Shown here piece after piece: positions 17,593 to 25,761 of a stretch of 35,049 nucleotides of DNA. Numbering within the stretch: position 1 is the stretch's first letter; every line of letters begins with the position of its first letter. The DNA comes from Leisingera sp. JC1. GTDB taxonomy: Bacteria; Pseudomonadota; Alphaproteobacteria; Rhodobacterales; Rhodobacteraceae. The notes beneath the pieces were generated by a model. The model was not told where the DNA came from. It saw nothing but the letters and a program-made list of their open reading frames with translations, and made no database searches. A program made the position numbers and the translations under genes. The stretch is from positions 1-35,049 of the forward strand of contig NZ_LYUZ01000096.1 of assembly GCF_001679925.1 (NCBI RefSeq). The letters run 5' to 3'.

Positions 17593-18936
17593 ATGAAATA
17601 TCAATCACAAAAAGTGGCCTATGCCTATTTCATGGTGGCAATGGGCCTGTTTGCCATTCAGGTTCTGGGCGGGTTGCTAGCGGGGTGGATCTATGTCTGG
17701 CCCAACACGCTGAGCGAGCTGCTGCCGTTCAACATCGTGCGGATGCTGCACACCAACGCGCTGGTGGTCTGGCTGCTGCTGGGCTTCTTCGGCGCCGCCT
17801 ATTACCTGATCCCTGAAGAAAGCGAGCGGGAGATCTTCTCGGTCAGGCTGGCCTATATCCAGTTGGCCATTCTGGTTGTCGGGACGCTCGGCGCAGTGGT
17901 CTCCTACCTGGCCGGCATCCACGGCGGGCGGGAGTTCTTGGAACAGCCCCTGTGGGTCAAGTTCGGCATCCTCGTTGCAGCGGTGATCTTCCTTGTGAAT
18001 ATTTCCCTGACCGTGCTGGCAGGCCGCAAGACTGCGATCACCAACATCCTGCTGATGGGTCTGTGGTTGCTGTCGCTTTTGTGGATCTTTGCCTTCATCA
18101 ACCCGGACAACCTGTCGCTCGACAAAATGTACTGGTGGTTCGTCGTCCACCTGTGGGTGGAAGCCACCTGGGAGCTGGTGATGGCCGCAATCCTTGGTTA
18201 CCTGATGCTGAAATTGACCGGCGTTGACCGCGAGGTGGTGGAGAAATGGCTCTATGTCATCGTTGCCCTGGCGCTGTTCTCCGGCATCCTCGGCACCGGC
18301 CACCACTTCTTCTGGATCGGCACCCCCGGTTACTGGCAGTGGATCGGCTCGATCTTCTCGACCCTGGAAGTGATCCCGTTCTTTGCGATGATGAGCTTTG
18401 CCTTCATCATGGTCTGGAAGGGCCGCAAGAACCACCCGAACAAGGCCGCGCTGCTGTGGTCGCTCGGGTCCTCCACCGTGGCCTTCTTCGGGGCCGGCGT
18501 CTGGGGGTTCCTGCACACGCTGCACGGGGTGAATTTCTACACCCACGGCACCCAGATCACCGCCGCCCACGGCCACCTCGCGTTCTTCGGTGCCTATGTG
18601 GCCTTGAACCTGGCGATGTTCACCTATGCGATGCCGCAGCTCAGGAACCGCGACCCCTATAACCAGGTGCTGAACATGGCCTCCTTCTGGCTGATGACCG
18701 GCGGCATGGCCTTCATGACCTTCGTGCTGACCTTTGCAGGCACCATCCAGACCCACATGCAGCGCATTGTCGGTGACTACTACATGGATGTGCAGGACCA
18801 GCTGGGGATCTTCTACCTGATGCGCCTCGGCTCCGGCGTGGCGGTTGTGCTGGGCGCGCTGGTGTTCATCTACTCGATGGTGGTGATCCGCCGCGAAGTC
18901 ATCAAACCCGGCCCCGCGGCCGTACCGGGAGAGTAA
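17593..18936 (+). CDS. norB: Nitric oxide reductase catalytic subunit B
   Basis: A 447-aa, 12-helix haem-copper-oxidase relative that reduces two NO to N2O in the cytoplasmic membrane. The metal ligands line up with the cNOR pattern: H53 and H328 for low-spin haem b, H186, H237 and H238 for the non-haem iron FeB, and H326 for haem b3. E190 and E194 in HLWVEATWE are the conserved glutamates near FeB. It lacks the N-terminal quinol-oxidase extension of qNOR, in line with its norC partner. GGGGAG precedes the ATG. norQ follows after 3 bp. Confidence 0.97.
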   Translation: MKYQSQKVAYAYFMVAMGLFAIQVLGGLLAGWIYVWPNTLSELLPFNIVRMLHTNALVVWLLLGFFGAAYYLIPEESEREIFSVRLAYIQLAILVVGTLGAVVSYLAGIHGGREFLEQPLWVKFGILVAAVIFLVNISLTVLAGRKTAITNILLMGLWLLSLLWIFAFINPDNLSLDKMYWWFVVHLWVEATWELVMAAILGYLMLKLTGVDREVVEKWLYVIVALALFSGILGTGHHFFWIGTPGYWQWIGSIFSTLEVIPFFAMMSFAFIMVWKGRKNHPNKAALLWSLGSSTVAFFGAGVWGFLHTLHGVNFYTHGTQITAAHGHLAFFGAYVALNLAMFTYAMPQLRNRDPYNQVLNMASFWLMTGGMAFMTFVLTFAGTIQTHMQRIVGDYYMDVQDQLGIFYLMRLGSGVAVVLGALVFIYSMVVIRREVIKPGPAAVPGE

Positions 18937-18939
18937 GCC

Positions 18940-19734
18940 ATGAACGCGATGAACATGCCTTCCGTGCCCTTCTACCGTCCCGCAGGCGATGAATGCACCG
19001 TCTTCGAGATGGCCCAAGCCAACGGTCTGCCCCTTCTTCTGAAGGGGCCCACCGGCTGCGGCAAGACGCGGTTCGTGGAACATATGGCAGCCCGGCTTGG
19101 GCTGCCCCTCCACACCGTTGCCTGCCATGACGACCTGTCCGCCGCCGACCTGATCGGGCGCTACCTGCTGAAAGGCGGCGAAACCGTCTGGGTGGATGGC
19201 CCGCTGACCCGCGCGGTGCGCGAGGGCGGCATCTGCTACCTCGACGAGGTGGTCGAAGCCCGAAAGGACGTGGCGGTGGTGCTGCACCCGCTGACCGACG
19301 ACCGCCGCCGCCTGGTCATCGACCGCACCGGTGAGGAGCTGGCTGCGCCCAAACCCTTCATGCTGGTCGCGAGCTACAACCCCGGCTACCAGAACATCCT
19401 GAAGAAGCTGAAGCCCTCGACCCGGCAGCGCTTCCTGTCGATCGGCTTCGACTTCCCGGAAAGTTCCGCCGAAACCGCGGTTGTTGTTGCCGAAAGCGGG
19501 TTGGACGAGGAGCGTTCCGCCGCGCTGGTGCGGCTGGCGGGCCATATCCGCAAGCTTTCTGGTATGGACCTGGAGGAAGGCGTCTCCACCCGCCTCTTGA
19601 TCTACGCCGCCACGCTGATTGCCAAGGGCATGGGCGTGGAGCGCGCGGTGGAGGCCGCCATCATCGAACCCCTCAGCGACGAGGGTGACGTGCAGCAGGC
19701 GCTGCGCGACCTTGCCGCCAGCGTCTACGGGTGA
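18940..19734 (+). CDS. norQ: NorQ, MoxR/CbbQ-type AAA+ ATPase
   Basis: A 264-aa AAA+ protein. Walker A is GPTGCGKT (36-43), Walker B is ICYLDEVVEA with D102-E103, and a GRYLLKGGETVWVDGPL pore-type segment is present. The C-terminal lid is typical of the CbbQ/NirQ/NorQ group. With NorD it inserts the FeB iron into, or otherwise activates, NorB. It starts 3 bp after norB and ends 4 bp before norD. Confidence 0.93.
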   Translation: MNAMNMPSVPFYRPAGDECTVFEMAQANGLPLLLKGPTGCGKTRFVEHMAARLGLPLHTVACHDDLSAADLIGRYLLKGGETVWVDGPLTRAVREGGICYLDEVVEARKDVAVVLHPLTDDRRRLVIDRTGEELAAPKPFMLVASYNPGYQNILKKLKPSTRQRFLSIGFDFPESSAETAVVVAESGLDEERSAALVRLAGHIRKLSGMDLEEGVSTRLLIYAATLIAKGMGVERAVEAAIIEPLSDEGDVQQALRDLAASVYG

Positions 19735-19738
19735 TGCC

Positions 19739-21619
19739 ATGATCCACGCTCTCGACCTTCTGGAACCCGAGGAAACGGTTGGCAACCTGTGGCATGGCAT
19801 GGCCACACGGATCGGCGCCGCAGAGGATGGGGCCGAACACACCGTCCGGTTCGAGGACATGCGCGCCAGCGTGGCGGCGCTGTTCCGGGCGCTGGGCGGG
19901 GCCGGGGGCGTGGAAATCCAGGCGGCGCCTGCGGTGCTGTCGGGCCATCGTCCGGTCCGGCTGCGCCGCATCGGCACTCCGCGCGAGATGGCGCATATGG
20001 CCAGTTTCGATGGCGAGCGCCTGCGCCTGCCGCCGGAAATGGCTGTCTTTCCCAGCCCCGAGCTGAACCGCAAGGCTTATCTGTGGCTGGCTGCAATGGC
20101 CGCCTCGATCGAATTGCCTGATCGCAACGAAGACCTTTACCAGGCTGATCAGCTGGAGATCGCCGCCAATGCCCGCGCCGCGGACAAGGTATTTGCCGCT
20201 TGTCCCGGGCTGCGATCTGCCTATGGGACTTTCTGTGCCCATATTGCCGGAACCCGCAAACGCAATGGCTTGCCGAGGTTTGAGGCACGGATCGAGCGGA
20301 TGGTGCTGGATCAGATCGGCTCCGACTGCCGGGTGGCCGAGCCCTGCACCTGCACCGCGCCGCGCGGCTACCGGACCTACCAGCCGGTGCCGTTCTGGCT
20401 GCGCCTGCCGGTGCCGCAAGCGGGCAGGGGGGCAGCACCTGAAGCGGATGAGGAGATGAAGACGCCGGGCCTGGCCGTCTCCACCCGCAAGACGGCCAAG
20501 CGGCAGGACCAGGATCAGACCACCCGCAAGGACAGCTTCATCGTCCACCGGTTTGAATCCATCCTGTCCTGGGCCGAAAGCCTGAACATCAACCGCATGG
20601 TCGATGACGACGACAACGAGAACGCCCAGAAAGCGGCGGAGGATCAGGACAACCTCACCCTCTCGCAGCACATGAAGCGCGCGGCGTCGCGGCTGCGGAT
20701 CTCGCTCGACCTGTCGCCGCAGGATGCCGAGCATGAACGGCTGGCGGGGCAGTTCACCTATCCCGAATGGAACCACCGGCTGGGCAAGCACATGCCCGCC
20801 CATACCCGCGTGCTGGAGGCCGAAGGCAATCCCGCCGACAGCTTCCAGCCCGATCCGCGGCTGGTCGCCCGGGTGCGCCGCCAGTTCGCACCGCTGCACC
20901 CGCGCCGGGTGATGCTGCCGCGGCAGCTGGATGGCGACGAGCTGGATCTGGAAGCGGTGGTCAAATCCCATGTCGATCTGGCCTGCGGCCAGCAGGGCAG
21001 CGACCGGGTCTGGCAGGCCAGCCGCCCGATGGCCCGCGATCTGAGTGTGGCAGTGCTGATGGACTGTTCGCGTTCCACCGAGGCCACGGTTGGCGACCGC
21101 CCGGTGATCGAGACCGCCCGTGAAACCCTGGCGGCCCTAGCCGGCGGCATCGCAACTGCAGGTGACCGGCTGGGCATCTGGGGCTTCTCCTCCCTGCGCC
21201 GCGACCGGGTGTTCCTGACCCGCGCCAAAGGGTTCGAGGATCCGATGTCCGAGGCGGTCACTGCCCGTATCGGCGGCTTCAAGCCCGGCCACTACACCCG
21301 TCTTGGTGCGGCGATCCGCCATGCCTCCGCCCAACTGGCAGAGGAAGGATCCGAACGCCGTCTTCTCTTGGTGCTGACCGATGGCAAGCCCAACGATCTG
21401 GACCACTACGAAGGCGTGCATGGCATCGAGGACAGCCGCATGGCGGTGCGCGAGGCGCGCGCCCTGGGCCAGTCGGTGCATGGCGTGGTGATCGACGCCG
21501 ACGGGCAGGACTGGTTTGCCCGCATCTTCGGGCGCGCGGGGTTCACCCTGCTGCCCGACCCGGACCGGCTGCCGCGCGCGCTGCCGGAAATCTATCAATC
21601 CCTGACCATGGAGCACTGA
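19739..21619 (+). CDS. norD: NorD, von Willebrand factor A domain activation protein
   Basis: A 626-aa cytoplasmic protein. The start is ATG at 19739 (MIHALDLLEPEETVGNLWHG), right behind norQ; the frame extends upstream within norQ but is not coding there. The N-terminal two-thirds include an acidic stretch with DDDDNENAQKAAEDQDN. The C-terminal VWA domain has the MIDAS motif D442-C-S444-R-S446 (LMDCSRST) and LVLTDGKPND. VWA-AAA+ pairs such as NorD/NorQ and CbbO/CbbQ act as metal-insertion machines, NorD docking NorQ on the NorBC complex. A 1-bp gap separates its stop from the next small ORF. Confidence 0.93.
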   Translation: MIHALDLLEPEETVGNLWHGMATRIGAAEDGAEHTVRFEDMRASVAALFRALGGAGGVEIQAAPAVLSGHRPVRLRRIGTPREMAHMASFDGERLRLPPEMAVFPSPELNRKAYLWLAAMAASIELPDRNEDLYQADQLEIAANARAADKVFAACPGLRSAYGTFCAHIAGTRKRNGLPRFEARIERMVLDQIGSDCRVAEPCTCTAPRGYRTYQPVPFWLRLPVPQAGRGAAPEADEEMKTPGLAVSTRKTAKRQDQDQTTRKDSFIVHRFESILSWAESLNINRMVDDDDNENAQKAAEDQDNLTLSQHMKRAASRLRISLDLSPQDAEHERLAGQFTYPEWNHRLGKHMPAHTRVLEAEGNPADSFQPDPRLVARVRRQFAPLHPRRVMLPRQLDGDELDLEAVVKSHVDLACGQQGSDRVWQASRPMARDLSVAVLMDCSRSTEATVGDRPVIETARETLAALAGGIATAGDRLGIWGFSSLRRDRVFLTRAKGFEDPMSEAVTARIGGFKPGHYTRLGAAIRHASAQLAEEGSERRLLLVLTDGKPNDLDHYEGVHGIEDSRMAVREARALGQSVHGVVIDADGQDWFARIFGRAGFTLLPDPDRLPRALPEIYQSLTMEH

Positions 21620-21620
21620 G

Positions 21621-21794
21621 ATGAAACGCCTTCTCTCCTTCGCCCTGCTGGTGCCCTCCAGCGCCTTTGCCGCCACGTTCGAGCGCCCGATCCCGCAGCC
21701 GCAGACCGAAACCGCGGAGTTCTGGTTCCTGATGGGCTCCATCGCCCTGATCGTCAGCCTGGGGTTTGTCCAGTACCTGGTGAGCCGGCGATGA
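21621..21794 (+). CDS. 57-aa exported/anchored protein after norD
   Basis: ATG at 21621 follows the norD TGA by one base. The product starts with a signal-peptide-like MKRLLSFALLVPSSAFAATF, has a short Pro/Gln-rich linker, and ends in one transmembrane helix (about 34-53, WFLMGSIALIVSLGFVQYLV) plus SRR. It is small, coupled to norD and overlaps the next gene by ATGA. Small membrane ORFs occur after norD in related bacteria (for example the nnrT/nnrU genes of Rhodobacter), but I cannot match it to one. Confidence 0.6.
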   Translation: MKRLLSFALLVPSSAFAATFERPIPQPQTETAEFWFLMGSIALIVSLGFVQYLVSRR

Positions 21795-22015
21795 CACCGC
21801 GGCCCTCCTGGCGGCTGCTGGCGGCGCTTTACCCGTTCGGGGCGGGTGCGGCGGCGGTGAACATCTTCTTTGCCTCGCTGATTGCCAGCTGGATCGGCTG
21901 GCGGGTGCTGACCCCTTATGAATCGGTGGCATGGGGGCTGTTGCTGGGCTTACCCCTTACGTTTGTGTTCGCCTGCCACATCGAACGCCTGAAACAGCAG
22001 GCCAACGGCGGCTGA
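21791..22015 (+). CDS. 74-aa membrane protein, last gene of the nor operon
   Basis: It starts within an ATGA overlap with the preceding ORF (21791-21794). Two transmembrane helices (about 9-32 and 44-63) are separated by a WRVLTPYES turn; the C-terminus HIERLKQQANGG is hydrophilic. The tight coupling says it belongs to the nor transcript; possible roles are assembly or stabilisation of the reductase. NnrT-like identity is conceivable but not shown. Confidence 0.6.
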   Translation: MTPRPSWRLLAALYPFGAGAAAVNIFFASLIASWIGWRVLTPYESVAWGLLLGLPLTFVFACHIERLKQQANGG

Positions 22016-22034
22016 TCGCTTTGCTTCATGCAGC

Positions 22035-22057
22035 AAGGCCCTGCAGCGCAGGGCCTT
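22035..22057 (+). terminator. Hairpin ending the nor operon
   Basis: AAGGCCCTGC (22035-22044) and GCAGGGCCTT (22048-22057) are a perfect 10-bp stem with a 3-nt loop, 20 bp after the last nor-operon stop. No T run follows. Confidence 0.55.
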
Positions 22058-22090
22058 GAACCGTTCGGCATAAGGGGGAAACACAAGTGG

Positions 22091-22125
22091 CAAGGCGGCT
22101 GGTTTTAGGGGGGAGAGCCGCCTTG
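22091..22125 (-). terminator. Hairpin after the EF-hand gene
   Basis: CAAGGCGGCT (22091-22100) and AGCCGCCTTG (22116-22125) form a perfect 10-bp stem with a 15-nt loop, 8 bp past the EF-hand stop codon on the minus strand. No T run. Confidence 0.5.
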
Positions 22126-22133
22126 CCGCGGGA

Positions 22134-22382
22134 TCAGCCGGCTGTTGGCAGCAGACCGGCTTCCTCCGCTGCCTTCACCTCAGCCAGATCCGCCTCGCCG
22201 TCGGCATTGGCGTCGATGGTTGCAAAGGTTTCCTCTGTCAGGTCGGGAAACGCCGCCTGCAGCTCTTCCAGCGAATAGGTGCCATTGCCGTCAGTATCGG
22301 CCTCGGTGATGGAGTCCATCGCCGCCAGCGGTGATGCGGTCAAAGCAGCAAAAGCGGCGGCGGTCAGTGCGAAGGTTTTCAT
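22134..22382 (-). CDS. Exported EF-hand calcium-binding protein
   Basis: An 82-aa protein starting at ATG 22380-22382 (GGAG 8 nt upstream); a longer frame to 22508 lacks support. A signal peptide (MKTFALTAAAFAALTASPLAAM) is followed by two EF-hand loops: DTDGNGTYSLEE, which matches the 12-residue calcium loop, and DANADGEADLAE, also plausible. It probably resides in the periplasm. Neighbours do not hint at a partner. Confidence 0.8.
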   Translation of the reverse strand: MKTFALTAAAFAALTASPLAAMDSITEADTDGNGTYSLEELQAAFPDLTEETFATIDANADGEADLAEVKAAEEAGLLPTAG

Positions 22383-22566
22383 GTGAGACACTCCAGTCAT
22401 GGGTTCGGGTCTTCCTGCGGCCGCGGTTGTCCGCGTGCCGTGGCATAGTGCTAGGCCGGGCTGGTGTCGGCTTCCACGCTGTTGCTGCATGCTGGTCGTT
22501 TCAGGCACCGGGCTGCCGGAACGGCCTGGTTTGCCCGGCGCATTGCCGCTCTGAAATTCTGCTGGT

Positions 22567-22636
22567 CCTTTCTCCGCTCATGCCCTTTGGCCCGTCCTGC
22601 GGGTTTTCGCCCGTTCAGGCGGCCCCTGGAGAAAGG
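22567..22636. other. Gene-free stretch with a long-range stem (22383-22800)
   Basis: The 418 bp between the EF-hand and M56 genes contain no convincing ORF. CCTTTCTCC (22567-22575) and GGAGAAAGG (22628-22636) could close a 52-nt loop. It could be part of an untranslated or small RNA, but there is no promoter evidence. Confidence 0.25.
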
Positions 22637-22743
22637 AAGGCGTCATTGCGGCTTCTGCCCAAATCAGCAGAGGCCGGATGTAATGAATGCCAAGTGAGTC
22701 GAAGGCAAAAAACAGGTGCTGCTGAAGCCGCCAAACACGGGTG

Positions 22744-22764
22744 CGGCGGGCATTTTGCCCGCCG
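22744..22764 (-). terminator. Hairpin after the M56 protease gene
   Basis: CGGCGGGCA and TGCCCGCCG form a perfect 9-bp stem with a TTT loop, 36 bp after the BlaR1-like stop on the minus strand. No T run. Confidence 0.45.
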
Positions 22765-22800
22765 GTGTGCCAGACCAGTATTCAGGTGGTTCTTGCGGGT

Positions 22801-23943
22801 TTATTGCGAAGGGACAGCAAAGCCGCCGTTCAAGGCGCTGACAGCCAGTTCCGGTGCGCTGTTGCGCGTTGCCATGCGCTCCAGATTGACGATAGTCGAC
22901 AGCATGATGCGGTCATGGCTCCAGTCGCTGGGCCGCTGCAGCAGCATCGCTGTTGCCAGAACCACCCCGGCCATCGCCAATGAGACCACACCCCAGCCAA
23001 GCGAGTTCGGTCCCCGGGGCTGAACCGCGGTCACCGCGATGATCCGCCGTTGCAGGGATGCGCCGCGGCGGGTTTCGCGGCGGTCGACCAGCGCAACCGC
23101 AGGACTGCGGCGCATGAACAGGGCAGGGCTGCGGGCGGCGTGGGCGCAGGCCCGGATCAGGCATTCGCAATAGGCACGCACATCGAAAGAAGGCCTCGCC
23201 ATCAGTGCCTGATCACAGGCAAATTCACGCAGCAGCCGCACCTCGCGCCGCCACAGGTAGAAGGCGGGGTTCCAGAACAGGAGCGGTCGGAGCATCTCCA
23301 GCAGAAACTCGCATTCGATGTCGCGCTGGCGGAAATGCTGCAGCTCGTGCGCGATGGTCAGGCGCAGGTCGCACGGGTCATTCAGCAGCTGCGTGGGCAG
23401 AACCACATAGCGGCAAAACGGCCCGCGGGTGGAATAGGCCACGCGGATGTCATCGGACACCATCAGCTGAACCCGGCCAATGCGTTTCCAGACAAAGGCA
23501 CCTGCCAGGTTTTGCCGCAGCCGGAAGACGGAAACCGCTACATGCACCAGGCAGATCAGAGCCCCGGCGGCAAAGGCTGCGGCAAGGGCTTGCGCCCAGG
23601 CCGGCTGCAGGCTGGTGAGGCCGCGCACCGCATCCTCGCGCAGGCCGAGGGTTGCTTCGAATGTACCCGCGCTCATGCTGACATTGCCCTGCAGATACTG
23701 CGAGACCAGCATGTCGGAGAAATTCGGCGGATGGGCGATGACGAACCGGGTGAAGGCCAGGATCAGCAGGGGCGAGGCGGCCAGCAGCACCGTCATGCCG
23801 TTCAGAAGCCGCAATTGCGGGCGGTAGGCACGGCCCAGCGGGCTGCTTGCCAGAGCCTTGCGTGCGGCAAACCACAGCAGGGTGCCCGCCAGCAGCAGGA
23901 TATTCAGATCAATATAGGCATTCAGCAGAACATCAGCGTTCAT
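22801..23943 (-). CDS. BlaR1-like M56 membrane metalloprotease without a sensor domain
   Basis: A 380-aa protein starting at ATG 23941-23943, 11 bp inside the blaI-like gene. Several N-terminal transmembrane helices (about 8-25, 48-68, 116-138) precede the M56 zinc site H199-E-L-Q-H203 and a downstream REFACDQ segment (E240). One more helix lies at about 330-350, and only ~30 residues follow. Staphylococcal BlaR1 and MecR1 carry a ~250-residue penicillin-binding sensor there; it is missing here. The family cleaves, directly or indirectly, the BlaI repressor on signal. The signal here must be something other than beta-lactam binding to a C-terminal domain. No beta-lactamase or PBP gene is in the window. 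Confidence 0.8.
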   Translation of the reverse strand: MNADVLLNAYIDLNILLLAGTLLWFAARKALASSPLGRAYRPQLRLLNGMTVLLAASPLLILAFTRFVIAHPPNFSDMLVSQYLQGNVSMSAGTFEATLGLREDAVRGLTSLQPAWAQALAAAFAAGALICLVHVAVSVFRLRQNLAGAFVWKRIGRVQLMVSDDIRVAYSTRGPFCRYVVLPTQLLNDPCDLRLTIAHELQHFRQRDIECEFLLEMLRPLLFWNPAFYLWRREVRLLREFACDQALMARPSFDVRAYCECLIRACAHAARSPALFMRRSPAVALVDRRETRRGASLQRRIIAVTAVQPRGPNSLGWGVVSLAMAGVVLATAMLLQRPSDWSHDRIMLSTIVNLERMATRNSAPELAVSALNGGFAVPSQ

Positions 23944-24349
23944 TATCCCCCAGCCTTTCCTCCAAGAGCGCCCGCATCTCCTCAAGCATCTCGTCGGTCA
24001 CATCCTCATCATCGACCAGCCGCGCCACCAATGCGGCGGGCGCGCCGTTGAAAAGCTTGCTCGAAAGGTTTTTCAGAGATGTTTTCTGATACTCTGCCTT
24101 GGGAACGGCGGGGCGGTAAACCAGGGAGCGGTCCTTGCGCTCGCTGGTGAGAAAGCCCTTCTGTTCCATGATCTTGAGAACCGTGGCCACCGAAGTGTAG
24201 GCGCGTTCCTGCATCTTGTTCAGCTCGGCAAGGATATCGCGCACGGTGCCGCCGCCCATGTCCCAGACGACGGTCATGAATTCCAGCTCAACCTCGGTCA
24301 GCAGGGAAGTGTCGTGTTTCTTGCGCATCGCCTCGGCAGTCCGGCTCAT
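23933..24349 (-). CDS. BlaI/MecI/CopY-family transcriptional repressor
   Basis: A 138-aa winged-helix repressor. The LTEVELEFMTVVWDMGGGTVRDILAELN helix-turn-helix and the recognition/wing part YTSVATVLKIMEQKGFLTSERKDRSLVYRP are the family hallmark. The C-terminal dimerisation helices are present, so length matches BlaI. It overlaps the M56 protease gene by 11 bp, giving the usual repressor-protease pair. It probably represses its own operon through a site in the 320-bp upstream gap. Confidence 0.9.
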   Translation of the reverse strand: MSRTAEAMRKKHDTSLLTEVELEFMTVVWDMGGGTVRDILAELNKMQERAYTSVATVLKIMEQKGFLTSERKDRSLVYRPAVPKAEYQKTSLKNLSSKLFNGAPAALVARLVDDEDVTDEMLEEMRALLEERLGDNER

Positions 24350-24372
24350 GTGATCGTTCCAGTCATGCTAGG

Positions 24373-24386
24373 GGAAGCAGGCTTCC
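24373..24386. promoter_or_regulatory. Dyad upstream of the blaI-like gene
   Basis: GGAAGC-AG-GCTTCC is a perfect interrupted palindrome 24 bp before the BlaI-like start. It does not resemble the TACA/TGTA Bla operator of Gram-positives, so assignment as the operator is only positional. Confidence 0.3.
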
Positions 24387-24534
24387 GTGAAAACTATTTT
24401 TTTAGAAGATGCGCGGCGGCGGGACTTTTTTTGTCAAAGTTTGCGCTGCCGCGCGAGTCTTCTCAGCAGGGGGCGGAGTGATGGCCAGTCCCAAGGGCAC
24501 TGCTTGGCGCGCCGGTTCAGGGTCTTGGCTGAGA

Positions 24535-24567
24535 AGGCCTTGAAGGGCAGGTTTGCCTTCAAGGCCT
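24535..24567. terminator. Strong hairpin in the glp-bla intergenic region
   Basis: AGGCCTTGAAGG (24535-24546) and CCTTCAAGGCCT (24556-24567) form a perfect 12-bp stem with a 9-nt loop. On the minus strand it lies about 105 bp past the last glp-operon stop, so it probably ends that transcript; a GGGGCC-TCT-GGCCCC mini-hairpin sits between them at 24617-24631. No gene is visible in 24350-24672. Confidence 0.45.
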
Positions 24568-24672
24568 GTCCCGATTGTGTTTAGGGATTGCGCGTCAAGG
24601 GCAAGCCGCCTGCAGCGGGGCCTCTGGCCCCCTTGACCCGCAGTGGCAGCATTGAAACTGACCCGCAGGGCA

Positions 24673-24951
24673 TCAGACCTTCCAGAAGCAGAAGATGCCC
24701 CAGGCGATCGACAGCCCCAGCGGCCACCAAAGCGGCATCCCCACCAGTCCCAGCCAGGCCAGGAAGATATAGGAGGTTCCCAGCAGGCTGATGAACAGCC
24801 GGTCGCCGCGGGTAGTGGTGAGGCCGAGCACGCCTTTGCGGGCCGCGCCGCCGGGGTGGCGGATTTCGGCGATGATCAGCACGCCGATGGCGCTGAAGAT
24901 ACCGATGAACAACAGGGCAGTGGGCCAGGTCCAGGCCATCCATGAAAGCAT
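24673..24951 (-). CDS. DUF2160-type small membrane protein of the glycerol ABC operon
   Basis: A 92-aa protein with three hydrophobic helices (about 8-28, 50-70, 73-90) and a conserved-looking loop RHPGGAARKGVLGLTTTRGDRLF. Its ATG overlaps the glpQ stop by one base (TAATG). A small membrane protein of this type accompanies glycerol importers of the rhizobial glpSTPQUV kind, where it would correspond to glpU; I leave the symbol blank because that equivalence is from memory. It may stabilise or modulate the permease complex. Confidence 0.75.
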   Translation of the reverse strand: MLSWMAWTWPTALLFIGIFSAIGVLIIAEIRHPGGAARKGVLGLTTTRGDRLFISLLGTSYIFLAWLGLVGMPLWWPLGLSIAWGIFCFWKV

Positions 24952-25748
24952 TACACCCTCCCCATCGCGAAACCCTTCGCGATGTAGTTGCGGACGAACC
25001 AGATCACGATGGCGCCCGGAATGATTGTCAGAGTTCCCGCAGCCGCCAGCAGCCCCAATTCATAGCCCGCAGAGGACGCGGTCTTGGTCATGGTGGCGGC
25101 AATCGGCTTGGCGGCAACAGCGGTCAGGGTTTTGGCCAGCAGCAGTTCCACCCAGGAGAACATGAAGCAGAAGAAGGCCGCCACACCCACGCCCGCCTTG
25201 ATCGAGGGGATGAAGATCGTCGCAAAGAAGCGCGGGAAGGAATAGCCGTCGACAAAGGCGGTCTCGTCCAGCTCCTTGGGAACGCCGCCCATGAAACCCT
25301 CCAGGATCCACACCGCCAGCGGGATGTTGAACAGGCAGTGCGCCAGGGCGACGGCCAGATGGGTGTCGAACAGTTCCACCGCGGAATAGAGCTGGAAGAA
25401 CGGCAGCGCGAAGACGGCGGCAGGCGCCATCCGGTTGGTCAGCAGCCAGAAGAACAGCTGCTTGTCACCCAGGAACCGGTAGCGGCTGAAGGCATAGGCT
25501 GCCGGCAGCGCCACCGCGATGGAGATCACCGTGTTGATCGACACGTAGGCGATTGAGTTGATGTAGCCCCAGTACCAGCTGGGATCGGTGAAGATGGTTG
25601 CGTAATTGTCCAGCGTGAAAGTCTGCGGGAACAGCGAGAAGCCCGACAGGATTTCATTGGTCGTCTTGAAGCTCATCGCCACCAGCCAGTAGATCGGCAG
25701 CATCAGGAACAGGATATAGACGATGGGGACGATGGATCGTTTCTGCAT
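24951..25748 (-). CDS. glpQ: Glycerol-type ABC transporter permease
   Basis: A 265-aa inner-membrane permease of the MalG type with six predicted helices. The EAA coupling loop reads ELDETAFVDGYSFPRFFATIFIP (about 165-187). It lies 13 bp after the partner permease and overlaps the DUF2160 gene by one base. The substrate is assigned from the whole operon layout: one binding protein, two different ATPases, two permeases and a DUF2160 protein. Confidence 0.8.
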   Translation of the reverse strand: MQKRSIVPIVYILFLMLPIYWLVAMSFKTTNEILSGFSLFPQTFTLDNYATIFTDPSWYWGYINSIAYVSINTVISIAVALPAAYAFSRYRFLGDKQLFFWLLTNRMAPAAVFALPFFQLYSAVELFDTHLAVALAHCLFNIPLAVWILEGFMGGVPKELDETAFVDGYSFPRFFATIFIPSIKAGVGVAAFFCFMFSWVELLLAKTLTAVAAKPIAATMTKTASSAGYELGLLAAAGTLTIIPGAIVIWFVRNYIAKGFAMGRV

Positions 25749-25761
25749 CTGGATCCCTCCC

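Noticed and set aside
17677-20073. A 798-codon open frame on the minus strand opposite norB, norQ and norD
   Set aside because: The plus strand encodes three well-recognised proteins with intact motifs. The antisense product is His/Gln/Gly-rich without domains, a common by-product of GC-rich codon bias.
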